Shown here one piece after another: positions 45,930 through 58,090 of a stretch of DNA of 64,000 bases. The notes under the pieces are model-generated. The model ran no database searches. It was not told the DNA's origin and saw only the letters and a list, made by a program, of their open reading frames with translations. The position numbers were made by a program, and so were the translations under genes. This DNA is from Macrocybe gigantea (taxonomy: Eukaryota > Basidiomycota > Agaricomycetes > Agaricales > Callistosporiaceae): assembly GCA_011319805.1 (NCBI GenBank), contig SJRY01000234.1, positions 992,001-1,056,000 on the forward strand. Direction: 5' to 3'. Each line of letters opens with the position of its first letter. Position 1 is the first letter of the stretch.

Positions 45930-47665
45930 TTAATATTCCCGGAAACACTCGAAATAGTAACAGAAGTAACCATCGTCTATGTCCCCGCATCGACAGCTGC
46001 CCCATGAATATAAGCTATCTGGTGTTCTCTTCATATGCTCTCCACAGTCCAAGCAGAACACTGCGCAGCAACAAGAGCATTTTACCTACGGTTCCACTTC
46101 TTTGAGTGCGCAATTCGCGATCCGATACAAACTTCAGCTCACCACTCGACAGCCTTCGCCATCTCGACACACTGGTACCTGGCAACCTGGGCAAGGCTTA
46201 GTATGGCGAGCCATCCAATCTCTGCTCAGTTTATCATGAAGCCTGTTCAAGCGTCGGGCATCATTTCCATATCTCCTTCGTCCCTCTTCATACAGGCTAG
46301 CCTGTTGGTCTAATACAGATTTGCCATACTCCATTTCCATGACACGGCGCCATGGAGAGGTCTCTGGCAAGGACATGTAACGCAGAAGAACGTTACTGTC
46401 GATGTATATAGGACATTCTGCATGAGAACCATGCCTGTCACATACATGAGAGTTCGAGAACGCGCCCTAGTGGATGTAGAAATTTACCATGTTTGTCTGC
46501 ATGATTTGCAGAACCAATGGCAGCAGGTGTCGCACTCTCGGAAATTCTTCCACAGGTCTTCATCTTGAGATGCTCTTGAACTCAATTGCTTGTGTGACTC
46601 TCGAACAATAGTCCGACATCCAGGACACGTCATCAAAGATCCTCGCACAGGTGTCAGCATGCATCTGACGACATGGATTCCTGAATGAACCTTCTTGACC
46701 CTCTTCAGGCTCTGCCTTTTGACTTAACTCTTGCCAGCGAGTAAATGCTTCTTGAGAAACAAGAAGGCCGACCTCCTCCGCCGTCGCCATCCCGTTGCAA
46801 TTGCGGTCGACGCATCCAACTTCGTCTACGTCGCCTTGGGCAATACAAACCGACCAGAACTCGGCCACGCAAGTTCGACAGAAGACATGGGAGCATGATA
46901 GACGAATGCATGAAGATCCTTTGTAGGATTTAAGACAGATGGGGCAAACGAAAGAATTCCCGGAAAACTCTTTCGCCTCCATGTCGGAATTGTACGCCGT
47001 CAATACATGAGCCAACAACGTGGGAGTACTGTGCTCGATTCTATGCATGCTTATTGATCTGGCTGCGGCGCATAGTTAACCTGGATTAGGCCATACCTTA
47101 CCCGTCCGCTGCGCGTCCATAGCCCCAGAGCTTTCAGGAATTCGCCTGAGCGTAAGTCTTCAATCCAATCATAGAGCACTGGGACATCAGGCTGCCATTT
47201 GCGAATGAGATTTGACTGCAACTCGTTTAAGGTAGTCAACCAAAAATTGGAAGCCTCAATTTCCAGGATTGTGGAGGTTCGACAGACGGATAGTCAGCGG
47301 GTAAAATGATGCTCAAAAAGATGGGCGGCAACATTGCAACGGAAAGTTGAAGAGGCTTTAAAGCTGTTCTCAAACGCTTGTGAGTGTTCAACCAATGCGT
47401 TTTCGTACTTCACTCCTACTGGGCTGTGCCGACAGCTGGGCAACGATTGTGGCTGGATATATCTCGATGCGTACTTCTCGGCAAATTCAACACGCAACTC
47501 CAGGTGAATTACGCTATTAATTGGCTCGATCCTGATGCATTCAGGATAGATCGACTTGATTGGGGTCTCATATGAATAAATATATACCCGCGGAGCACAC
47601 GGACGTACCTGAAGCACCTCTAATTCTTCCTGCTGCTGCTGATTTTGGAAAAGAGCCTTCTCCAT
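45930..47665 (-). CDS. RWD-RBR E3 ubiquitin ligase, RNF14/Itt1 type
   Basis: The chosen start is ATG 47665 (MEKALFQNQQQQEELEVLQ), because it leads directly into the RWD domain; an upstream in-frame ATG at 47738 exists. The RWD continues SIYPECIRIEPI and MLPPIFLSIILPADYPSVEP. RING1 is CPICLKSYKGSSCIRLSCSH (about 46940-46880). The IBR reads LMTCPGCRTIVRES, then ECDTCCHWFCKSCRQTWHG across an intron to HAECPIYID. The C-terminal part has LPETSPWRRVMEMEYGKSVL and a final Cys-bearing RING2-like end (HMKRTPDSLYSWGSCRCGD), stop TAA 45930-45932. RNF14/Itt1 proteins act on stalled or crosslinked ribosomes and translation factors; the role here is inferred. Exact RING2 borders were not resolved. Confidence 0.75.
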
Positions 47666-47980
47666 CGCAGCTGTTTTGACGTGGTGCCGCTGTCGATGAT
47701 TTTTTTGGACTCTGTCACAGGACAATTGAAGTCCCATTACGACTATATGGGCAAACAACTTGAAGATTGTAAAAACGAGTCACATGATAGATCATCATGC
47801 ATGAACTAGTGCAGGATTCCAATTATGAACTCAGTCGTCATAGGAAGAAACGGAAATTCAAAAGACAAACATACACGAGACGGACGAAACACATCCTCAA
47901 AGCATTCACAGGGCGATGCTGAAGTAGGGATCACATACTGTACTGTACATAAGCTAGCGGGCTATGGCTATGCGCATCAT

Positions 47981-50900
47981 TCAACGATCACAATCCTCCC
48001 GGCGTCGGAGGACCTGTGAGACATCGCGACGGGAAAGAGCAGCTAGCCCAGAGGTACGTAACATTAAACTCTCCCAGTCCTCTTCTGACCGAGATCCAAA
48101 TGTGACGTCGAGGATAGTTGCCCATACATCACCGTCCGCACTGGTCAGTCTTGCTGCTTGAGTAGTTTCGCCCACGGCGCCTCGATCCTTTCTCGTCGCC
48201 CGCCGAGCGCATGCCGCAATGTCGTGTGACAAGTCTCGACCCATATTTCACATTCTGCGAGTATGATTTTACCCTCCTCGGCGCTGAAATGGCCGCGATA
48301 GAGGATGTGTCGCTGTAGGATGTGTTCTGCTAAATGTGATGCGACCCGCCTGTAGACGATAGTCAGGGTTGAGATGGGCAATGTTGCGCTGAGGAAAGTT
48401 AAATGGGAAGAGAGGAGGGCAACGGGTGCCAATAACGTCTGCGAAAGACCGATGTCGCCTTGACGATCTAAGTCTATATTGAGGCTGAAAAGCACGGGAT
48501 AACTTGAGTTCCATGAAGGTTTTCATAAGATGGCGAAACTTACGAGGACGTGAAGTGCGGTCTTAACATACTCTCAATTTCACTGCAAACTTGCTGGACT
48601 ACCATGTTCTCTGCCCTCTCAGCAAGGCTCTTGTATCGGTGAATCATCTTGTCGAACAATGTACCGCCTGAAACATCTTCTATTTGTTCCTGTAGATCCG
48701 GCAAGAGTGGATGATCAAGGACGCGGCTCCGCAAGGCAGGCCTTTCGTTTATCTCTTTCGATAATTCCAAGAAGAACTGAGGAGGATTAGCTAGAGCTGA
48801 CTGTAACCACGAGTTAATCTTACCAACTCTTCGGTCCAACTTCCCATTGACGTTTCCACGTGTCGAGCGCTCAACAATGCCTTGCACAATCGTTGGACGC
48901 CCTCCACGCCGCTTGTCAGCTTGTGCGTGTCAGTATTCCCAACTCCACCATCTTTGGCTCCGAAGCTAACTCCGAGAGCGCCTGGGACAGCACGGACGAA
49001 TGTAGACGACAAGGTTTCAAACGCGTCTAATGAAGAGGATATGCGGTCATGATAGGCTTCCAGCAGCGGTAATTGTATATTTAATAAGAAGCGTAGGCGT
49101 TGACTGGCGCTGGGAAGTGGCGAATATCGGTCTTATGGCAGATGGTTAGGCAGAAGCCTCGCAATATTGTATTGTAAACACACCCGTCACCTGCTCTATC
49201 AAACTTTTCATCCGTCTCGCAGATTGCGTAGGCTTGTAGTTTCTTGAGTTGTCATCCGCGGACTCATCGTCAGCAAGGTGCCAAGCATCATGAGCGTTGA
49301 TGATGTCGTGGTATTGATCTTCAGCAACTATGTGTCACAGATCAGGATGGCGATTCATTACCAGGAGAAGGAGAACATACATTTCTTTTCAGCCGATAGC
49401 CACGTTTCAAACCAATCAAGGTTTCCGAGAATGACTTCACTGATGCTACTATCTTGCCTATCCTTCTCTTCCGAAGTATCAGTGAGTGGTTCATAAGAAA
49501 ACCCCTCCTCACTGAGACTTGCATCGAAGGCCAGAGCTTGATAGATTGTATGGGCCAGCAAAGGAGGGTGAGAGAGTAGAATTGGTATTGTATGTTTCAA
49601 TTTGCGATGAATAAGAGGAAGAAGCAACGAAGTAAACTCATGCTGGTCGTCCGTAATTAGACCTCAAAAAATTTTCGAGGGCATATCACTTACCCAAGCA
49701 TTGGTGTCAGGACATCCTAGGGATGATAAAAGCCTCTGAATAGTAGATTCCATGAACGGTCGGTGGTCTCGTGCGATATTGAGGATGTGAGTGAAATACC
49801 ACTCCGGCTAGAGCGCAATCAGAGTCGACCGGCATCGAAGGACTATCATTAAAACCTTGTCTAAGCGGTTGGTCTGTCGCTTTCCCTGAAATGATATTTG
49901 AATCGCAATGAGATAGGATGAACAAGAGCCTGAAGTGGATATGATTTCTCTTTCGGCGTGTTGTCGGGCTGAGACACGCTTCGAATCTTGTCGCCACTGT
50001 AGCATGTCAGAAGGAGTTTTACTTGAAGGAACGACAGCATATTCTTACAACTGTTGGAAGTTCAAAATGTTGGCAAAGGCAGACTCGAAACCACTACGCA
50101 GGTGTTCTGGGACAGACAAGTAGTCAGTGGGCATGGGCCAGCCAATCTTTTCCGCAGAATCAGATAATGCGCTAGGCCAAAGATGCTTCAACAATGCGGT
50201 TCAGAAATGAAGCGTGCAATTCATACTTTGAAAGGATGGCCTTCATATCTTTCCAGGCCTTCTCCCGAACCTTCTCCAAGAAAGTTAACAGGAACAATGA
50301 ACCTTGTGTAGAATCAGGCTCGGCAGCTGCACAATCCTTCGATACCGAATCCACGAAGTTCTGAAGGTCTTGGTACTGGCTAAGGGACGCAGACGTTATT
50401 TGAGATGCCACTTGCACTTGCTGAATCGACAATTCGCTGAAAAGATTTGTCTAAAAGTTGTCATTTCACTTTGTCAAAAAAAAGTTACCTTAGTGACAAC
50501 CCGCGCTCAATGACCTGAACGTAGGATTTTACACTGCGTAATTCCTTCATATTCCGATGAAGTGTTTCGACCTCCTCAAGCAACGTTGAAGTTCTTTCTT
50601 CACCAGACATCGTGGACTGTAATTCTCCAGATAGCTCTTCCAACTCATCGGCCAGTGAATGGCGAAGGAGAGATAAGTCTTGGGCCGATGCGAGATACTC
50701 CTCAGACGCGCGACGGGTCATATCTAGCAGTGCGTCTATGCTGGCACGCGACAACATAAGCTGAGCTACGCAGAGTCATTGTTAAGAATTTATCCATGGC
50801 TTGAAATTTCAGAACAATGCAGCCGCACCTTGTCCTGCACTTTGTCATTGCTCTGCCTAGTTTCCGATACCACTGTTCCAAGGTCGTTAAGATCGTCCAG

Positions 50901-50994
50901 CGACTGATATCTAGAATTCAAAAACAGAACGACGCTAGAGTGAGCGTTTTGCTCCTTGGGGGGAGAGCAATGTTTGAATCTGCTCGGAAGACAT
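47981..50994 (-). CDS. RINT1/Tip20 family vesicle-tethering protein
   Basis: The start taken is ATG 50994 (MSSEQIQTLLSPQGAKRS). One base is missing near 50937 to connect it to SVVLFLNSRYQSLDDLNDLG; 5' exons further upstream are an alternative. The next exons give LMLSRASIDALLDMTRRASE (coiled coil), SLSQYQDLQNFVDSV, and the RINT1/TIP20-type pieces HPPLLAHTIYQALAFDAS and WFETWLSAEKK. They end RTSGLAALSRRDVSQVLRRR, stop at 47981-47983. The family is part of the Dsl1/NRZ complex tethering Golgi-derived COPI vesicles to the ER. At least ten exons are involved, so borders are approximate. It is divergent from the carbonic anhydrase at 51412. Confidence 0.7.
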
Positions 50995-51411
50995 CAGGTA
51001 TGGTGCACCGTCAACACCACACGAAATGCTGCTGGGCGCTTGGGATTATATAATATTTGTCATTTGTCATCAGCTTGAGTTCATGTACTTACAATTGCTT
51101 CGTTGTCGGCCAACGCAGTCTGATGACCTTGATAGGCCATATCTTGTTGATGTGTTACTTTCCTCGGTGTTCCCACAGCGCCGATTAACACTGGCGACAC
51201 GCATTTTCTGTTGCGACACTCAGTCAATCAGAATGTCAAAATGTGAAGCTCATTGACATCTCAATTCATTTACACCCCGGCTATCCCACGGGAACGGTCG
51301 CATTTCCCTTCGGCACGCTTCGTCAACTGCCCCACAAATCATGATATTCGCATACGCTTTACCAATTGCGCAATCGCACGTCACCATGTTCGGACAATCA
51401 GGCTGCGATAA
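50995..51411. other. Divergent intergenic region, RINT1 / carbonic anhydrase
   Basis: This 417 bp gap may hold 5' UTR or a small first exon of RINT1. On the minus strand, ATG 51140 is followed after 48 nt by a perfect GTAAGT donor, but no acceptor restores the frame. Nothing else was recognised. Confidence 0.35.
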
Positions 51412-52169
51412 ATGGCGACCCGAGACCACATCTTGTGCGCCCATTTCGCCATGGCTGACGGATTCGAGCAAGGAAACTTGCAGTACGCTGCGCAATTCGA
51501 CAAGGGCGATTTAGGATTGCCACCAGCGAAGAAGTACCTCGTTGGTATGCTCCAGCTCATTTAGCCTCTCACAGACTGTAAATTGATGACCTCGGAGTTA
51601 CCTGTATGGATGCGCGGGTTGAGTAAGTTACAGGAGTGTAATCTGGTCAACTCCCAGTAACGCTAAGCCAATCTACAGTCCTGCTAGCCAACTTGGTATT
51701 GAACTGGGCGATGCCAATATCATCCGTAATGCTGGTGGTGTAGCGTGCGTGATATCAAACATTATCTTGGTCTCCTGCAACAACGGCTTGTACAGGAAAG
51801 ATGCCATTCGCTCCATTGTGATATCCCAGCGCCTGTTGGGAACGCGAGAAATCGCTCTTTTCCATCACACAGGCTGTGGAATGCTGACTTTCAACACGCC
51901 ACAACTGCGCAACTTGGTCAAGGACGCGATCCAGGGAATTCCGCTGTAGCTACGGAGGTCGACAAAATTGACTTTCTCGAGTTCCCCCGTCTTGAGGAGG
52001 CGGTCAAGGAAGATGTCAAATTCCTTCAATCGCATCCCCTTCTCCTGAAAGACACCAAGATAACAGGATGGATTTACTCTGTTGAAACTGGCAAAGTACG
52101 TGAACAAGTCAAATTGCCCTTCTGTCACACGTTGTCAATCTACATGACCAGGTTTCCCGCGTTGTGTAA
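51412..52169 (+). CDS. Beta-class carbonic anhydrase
   Basis: The start ATG is at 51412 (MATRDHILCAHFAMADGFEQ; a second ATG at 51451 would give the shorter MADGFEQGN start). After an intron the zinc-site motif VVTCMDARVDP (C-x-D-x-R) appears, then ASQLGIELGDANIIRNAGG. The second zinc pair HHTGCGM is near 51867. The protein ends GWIYSVETGK plus VSRVV if the intron at 52095-52150 is used, with the stop at 52167-52169; reading through would stop at 52174-52176. Known reaction: reversible hydration of CO2. Four short introns with GT-AG ends fit the frame. Short length and the motif set suggest the small fungal beta-CA type. Confidence 0.82.
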
Positions 52170-52264
52170 GATTTAAAGACATAAGAGTGACGTCACGATC
52201 AGAATTAATTTGAACGACTACTTTTTTGTTTTGTTCTGTTTCGGTCCAAATATCATCTGCAATC

Positions 52265-53400
52265 ATGTCTGCTGCCGCGTCACGCCATGAACTGGAATCG
52301 TCTGCTGCTCAAGAGAAACTCTCACTGCAGGAGGGCCCAGGAGACGAACAGGAACGACACAAGCTAGAAGACCTTACTGACATACATCCTGCCATCGTTG
52401 CCAGGCCTATCATCGCGATCGATCTCGATGATGTTCTCAGTCAAACTAATCAGGCAGTCGCCGACTGTGGGCGATTCGTCTTACCAGAATTTGGATACGA
52501 ACTGAAGCTGCCATGCCAGGGCATAACGATATCTACCAGACGAACATGTCCATCTCTGATTTTTACTGTAAGCCGTGCACTTGATCGCAACATGTTGATC
52601 TAACATGCACGCGAAGACTATTATTATTGGAAAGTGAGCAAAACCGGAACGCGGATGATCTTCCACTTCTTAGATCCGAACTGCAGAATCCGTTTTGGGG
52701 GACGCTCGAGGAGACCTTCGCCAAGGTCAGGGACTTTTACAGCACAGACTATATCTACAGAGCCCAACCAGTTCAAGGCGCTTTGGAAGGCCTTCGAGCT
52801 CTACAGGGCATGGGGTACAAGTTGATCATCGTCACTGCGAGGGCGCAAGACCATGCAGACGAGAGCTGGGTTTGGGTTAGCAAGCATTTTCCAGGTGAGC
52901 TGTGTCATGGTCCGGCCGATTTGTTGGTCACTGATGAACCGCATAAGGCATGTTTCACAGCATAATATGCACCGGCCAATTTAGCGATGCGCATAAAACC
53001 GGACACGAAGTCGTCACCAAACTCAGCAAGGCGCAGGTCTGGTCGTTGTAATACCTCCCATCTCATTCTGTGACTGTTCTCCACTTGTTAGGTTTGCGCG
53101 GACCTCGGTGCAAAATTCTTGATAGACGACTCCGCAGAAAATGCACTCCATTGCGCGAATTCGGAGCCAACGATACCCGTTCTGCTATTCGGAGATTACG
53201 AGTGGAACAAGAGGGTTTCTGGGGCGGATGACGCGAAAGATGAGATGGTATTCGACAGACGGTTCAGGCGCCTCGGTGGCAAAGAGTTCTGGAAGGAGGA
53301 AGTACTCCTAATACCAGACGGCGCACACATATATAGAGTCAAGGATTGGGCCGAGGTTGTTCAATGGATTGGGGACGCAAGGAGGAACGGAAGCATCTGA
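52265..53400 (+). CDS. HAD-superfamily 5'(3')-nucleotidase-like protein
   Basis: The start ATG is at 52265 (MSAAASRHELESSAAQEK). HAD motif I is AIDLDDVLSQTNQAVAD. An intron then places W-HNDIYQTNMSISDFY, followed by the aromatic run YYYYYWK across the next intron. NPFWGTLEETFAKVRDFY and the motif II-like LIIVTARAQDH follow. Motif III/IV is DLGAKFLIDDSAENALHC (about 53103-53155). The C-terminus has VKDWAEVVQWIGDARRNGSI, stop 53398-53400. The layout is similar to 5'-nucleotidase C-like HAD proteins; the catalytic first Asp, second Asp and IDD are present. The substrate cannot be inferred. The downstream ABC gene starts about 220 bp later. Confidence 0.75.
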
Positions 53401-53618
53401 ACCTTTATCAGATAATAGATTAGATGTCACCATAGGAGCATCAGCCAATTTCACATGTCAACTGCCCAGTTATTCTGACCACTAAATTGGTCAGTCCGAA
53501 TGCCACAGCACCCACAATCCCCGTTGCCTTCCGCAATCTCAACATCCTAGTTCTCAAAGTTCTGCTTCAGATCTTTTAGTCCACGAACCGAACAGTTCCG
53601 CCTCGTCGGACGCCTCTG

Positions 53619-56598
53619 ATGGTTGCGTTTTCGTCCCTTCGACGCAAGTCCATTAACGATCACTATGCCCAGTTCATGAAAGTTTACCTGGCGCACCGAC
53701 CACTGATTCAACGGTGTCTTAACATTGGCTTTGCGTGCTATGCCCTCGGCTCGACGTACAGAGGGCTGTCAGGCCAGCGGAGCAGACCATCGTCGAAGCC
53801 GAACAAGGGCAAGCGGAAAGGTGCAGAGCAAGAAAGCGGGAAATCGCCCCGGGTAGCGGTAGGGCAACGATCTGTGCACTATGACATGGTACAAACCCTG
53901 ATGTTTTCAAATGATAACATACAGGTCGATGCCGTGTTTTACCAGCGACTGTCTGCGATCTTGCGAATAGTCATCCCAGGCTTGCGGTCAAAGGAGGCGC
54001 TTCTGCTTGTCATGCATTCCAGCCTTTTGATTTTCCGGACGGCAATATCGCTGTATGTTGCTGCGTTAGACGGACAGTGCGTATATCTCGATCTCATTTT
54101 GTTACTTGCTGCCCCTCACTCATACTACGCTTCTCTAGGATCGTCGCTAGCCTCGTGCAAGCCAAACCTTTGCAGTTCTTTTGGAATATCCTGCGCTGGC
54201 TGCTCGTTGCTATCCCCGCAACCTGGACGAACAGCTGGCTCAGCTACGTCCAAAATAAACTTGCGATCGCATACAGGACGAGATTAACTCGGGAAGTGAT
54301 AGGACGATATCTCGGGGAGGATGCGGAGAGTTCAAATGGGAAAATCTACTACAAACTCTGTGAGCCTTCACGCGACATCCTTAGGACCCTGTACTGATCT
54401 GCATTTTCTCTTCAGCTAATTTGGATGACAGAATCAAGAACCCAGACCAGTTCAGTGCACCTCCTAGCCGTTCTCATGTTTAGACTGACATAGTGTAGAA
54501 TGATAACGCACGACATCCAACGATTTTCGACGCATCTTGCCGCGATCTATTCCAATTTAGCAAAGCCAGTTCTAGACGTGATACTGTACAACTATCAACT
54601 GTCGCAAAACGTCGGGGCCGAGGGTTTAATTATTCTAACCGTCTTTGTACAAGCATCCGCGGGACTTTGCAAGTCATCCTCATTATCATCCATATCTTTC
54701 TCTCAATGACAGTTGTACAGTGCGCCGTCTAACCCCGCCTTTCGGTCTTTACACTGCTCTGTCGGCACAGCTATCTGGATCGCTGCGACATGCACACTCA
54801 CGGTTGGCTGAATTTGCGGAAGAAGTCGCTTTCCTTGGCGGGGAGGAAACGGAGAAAGTACTGCTGGACAGGGAGTATGCGACCATAATTAAACATGAAA
54901 ATAGAGTGCTTAGACGGCGCTGGCTATTTGGATGCATCGAAGAAGGAATTATCAAGTGGTTATGGGGCAGCTTTGGGGTATGTATGATCTCCTTTTCCGA
55001 GAAATCGTATTCTCACTTTTTCACCGTAGCTTATCCTATGTTCCGTGCCGGTATTCTTCAGGATACCAGGAGCTCGTGTCGACCTGGGTAGCAGGACAGA
55101 AGGTGAACAATCTTTCTGTGGCGGCTTCTGTCTGCTGCAAAAATCCTGACAGCATCGCAGGCTTCGTGACCAACAGACGTCTCTTGCTTTCGTCGTCTGG
55201 TACGTGATTTCTTGGGAAGCCTCTGAAGGATAGCCATCGTTGACTATTGCTAGATGCGTTTGGTCGCGTGATGTCTTCCTACAAGGACCTCTCCGAATTG
55301 GCAGGTTATACGGCTAGGGTATCCCTATTACTTGACACCATGAATGATATCCGACAAGGGAAATTTGAGAAATCATTGCTATCCAGCGCAACAGTGGGCG
55401 AGAATGCGGAAAGTGAGTGATCCGTCGCAGTGAAAAGGAAACCCGCTAACTCCCGTGTCTAGTCTTGAAGGGCCGAGGCGAAGTTACCGAGTCGGAAGAT
55501 ATCAAGTTTGAGAATGTTCCAATCGTGACACCCAATGGAGACGTGCTGGTGAAGAGCTTGAGCTTCCATGTGAAACCTGGCGTATGCATATCTTTTCTTT
55601 GATTGATGTCAAACTGAGGTTGGTTTGCTCAGCAACACCTGTTAATCGTGGGCCCGAATGGCAAGTAGCATAAGCCCGAGTGTCCCCACCGTCTGCTTAC
55701 ACGACGTATAGGCTGCGGAAAGTCCTCTCTCTTCAGGATACTTGGTGGTCTCTGGCCCGTATATGGCGGTGTTGTCCGGAAGCCAGCAGCATCTCATTTC
55801 ATCCTAATTCCCCAACGACCCTACCTGTGCATCGGCACATTTCGAGACCAGGTGATTTACCCTCATTCAAAAGAGGAAATGAAAGCACGTACGTGTGCTT
55901 GATGTGATACTTCACGCAATCCTTTGACTGTAATTAACTTTAGGCGGAATTACCGACGACGATCTTCATGAAATCTTATCCTTGGTTGAGATGGGCCACG
56001 TAGTTGAACGGGAAGGTGGCTGGGATGCGATCAGGGAGTGGAGGGACGTGCTGAGCGGAGGTGATAAACAAAAGATTGCATGGGCGCGTCTGTTTTATCA
56101 CCATCCCAAGGTACGTCATCAATAGCAGCACAAGTATATGATTTCCTCAACTGGGGTGCAGTACGCGATCCTGGACGAAGCAACATCGCTAGTTCCAACA
56201 GAGACGGAAGGCCTCATGATGGAACATGCGACTAAGATGGGCATCACCCTTCTAACTGTGTCGCATCGGCCATCCCTTTGGAAATACCATTCATTGATAC
56301 TGCATTACGACGGGCAAGGCGGATACGTCTTGTGAGTGACTATAATTCCTGAACTTCTTGTTTAGCTCAAGAAAATGCGTTCAACACAGCACGAAGTTGG
56401 ATGCTGAGAAACGGCTTGCCTTGCAAGAGGAGAAGCAGAGCTTGGAAGTCAAGTTACTCGAAGTGTCAGCCTTCCCCTGTATCTACGTATCTTGCATGAC
56501 ATCTGACACATTCTAACAGACCCACGATGAAGGCTCGCCTGGCCGAGTTGAAGGGGGTTGAATGGCGCATAGATGATGCGATGTCGATCATTGAGTAG
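53619..56598 (+). CDS. Peroxisomal ABC half transporter, subfamily D
   Basis: The start ATG is at 53619 ([19 protein letters not shown]). The N-terminal membrane domain has [19 protein letters not shown] and [20 protein letters not shown], as in ALDP/Pxa proteins. The loop motif GEEEAAF-like region reads [15 protein letters not shown]. The nucleotide-binding domain has Walker [16 protein letters not shown], split by an intron with a GC donor (G|GCAAGT, about 55661). It also has [18 protein letters not shown], signature [15 protein letters not shown], Walker [10 protein letters not shown] and the H-loop [11 protein letters not shown]. The stop is TAG 56596-56598. Known role: import of very-long-chain acyl-CoA into peroxisomes as a dimer. 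Which fungal partner (Pxa1 or Pxa2) this is was not determined. Confidence 0.83.
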
Positions 56599-56894
56599 TT
56601 ACCGTCGTTGTAATGCCGGAGTGGGTGATGTCACATGTCGACATGAATGAGTAGTAGTTACACCAAGTTGCTGCCGAGTTCCTGAGATTGAAGTACATGT
56701 CATTCAAACTCCGATTTCAATTGCTTGGTTCTGTCCGATCCTGCCCGGCCGAAATGCCGCGGTCAAATTGACTTGTTTACCCCGCCTCAAGTAAAACATC
56801 GGCCTCACACGACTTGCCCGGCGCCATAGATCTTGTCCTCCGTCTCCTTGCACCGTCTCATCCTCATTGGAATTCATACCCTTGTCATTTTCTG
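56599..56894. other. Intergenic spacer, ABC transporter / PRELI gene
   Basis: No gene or repeat is recognised in this 296 bp spacer. It must contain the ABC 3' UTR and the PRELI promoter. Confidence 0.35.
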
Positions 56895-57540
56895 ATGCAC
56901 TTCTTTTCGCAAGTGTTTAACTATGAGCAAGTCTTCAGTCCTATGGTAGAAAGTTTTCGGCTAACTTTACGTCTTTTCAGTCACCCTTGGTCTCATGTCG
57001 TGATTGGGATGTGGCGCAAATACCCAAATCCAAGGTGCACGCATGTCGTTAGCGTCGATGTGATAGACCGCTCGGTCGACACAGTGACAGGGGTCATCAG
57101 AACAGAGCGTGTGCTGGGGTGCAAGCAGAAGGCGCCGACATGGATAGTCAAGGTGAGTACCCTGCATCACATTGCATCAATCTTACGAATACCTCGCAAT
57201 TCAGCTTTTTGGTGGTTCGGAAGATGCGTTCGTCCGGGAGATTTCGTTCGTGGATCCAGCAACCCAAAATGCCAGCATCATATCTGTCAACCTTTCTCTG
57301 TCCCAATTTGCGACATGCTTCGAAAGGATACAGTATTCACCGGTGTCTCGCAACCGAACTTCTTTCACCCAAACGGCGGAAATACAGGCTCGGATGGCGC
57401 TTTGGAGGTCGGCTGCGGACAATCTGGAGCGCTGGCTTGTACAACGGTTCGAGCAAAACGCACATCTTGGCAAGCTGGCGTTCACGGATGTTCTGCGAAC
57501 ACTATGGGAGGAGAGACAACTACAAGAAGCACATGTTTGA
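56895..57540 (+). CDS. PRELI/MSF1 domain phospholipid-transfer protein (Ups family)
   Basis: The start ATG is at 56895 (MHFFSQVFNYD). The first intron uses a GC donor (GA|GCAAGT) and joins HPWSHVVIGMWRKYPNP. The PRELI signature HVVSVDVIDRSVDTVTGVIR and TERVLGCKQ follow. A second intron leads from WIVK to LFGGSEDAFVREISFVDP. The protein ends with ADNLERWLVQRFEQNAHLGK, stop TGA 57538-57540. PRELI proteins pair with Mdm35 in the mitochondrial intermembrane space and move phosphatidic acid (Ups1) or phosphatidylserine (Ups2). The DAFVREISFVDP stretch and the N-terminal wording fit the Ups2/SLMO side somewhat better, but not decisively. Confidence 0.82.
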
Positions 57541-58090
57541 TCCCTTTTTCCCCGCTCATTCCTTGTTTCCTCCCGTTCTTTTAGAGTTCCTTGCACATGT
57601 TTGGAATCTCATGGATGCGGCCCACCAAAATTACGCCTGTTTGCCATTCGCATCGTTACGGCGAAGTATCTTATCCACTTGGTCTTTTCTCCCCTGGTCA
57701 ACATCATGATTGCATTTTGTGTATACACTACAAGTATGATTAGAACTGCTTAGATGAATATAATACGAGAGGAGTGCATGCTTTGTCCTGTGCGCTGCGT
57801 TTGAGCCAAGTATGCTGAGTGAGCTGTAGCGTCACGCCGAGCAGTGTCACGTTGCGGCGTGACAGCCCCAATCTGAATCAATCCGCCAATCGACGACCTC
57901 AAAGCCAAGTCCACATCAACGCTTTTCTTTGAACAAAGTCGAAATTTTTACGCCCGAAAACTGGACGAGGTCTTGCTTTCGGTGGCGACGCTATTCCGCT
58001 TTCTTTGAACAAGAAACGTCCGACATCTCATATCGCGTCACTCTTATCAGCATTGCTCGTTTTACAACACCTAAAAGATCCCGCTGAGCC
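57541..58090. promoter_or_regulatory. Upstream region of TFC3 with a hairpin and repeated boxes
   Basis: The 550 bp contain an inverted repeat GTCACGCC (57831-57838) / GGCGTGAC (57856-57863), with a further GTCACG between the arms. A duplicated TTTCTTTGAACAA lies near 57922 and 58000. These could be factor-binding sites; no known name fits. No gene was recognised here. Confidence 0.4.

Noticed and set aside
46440..46500. Frameshift or 21-nt micro-intron in the RBR ligase IBR
   Set aside because: Using the later acceptor before GCATGG gives a normal intron and the expected CRQTWHG sequence.
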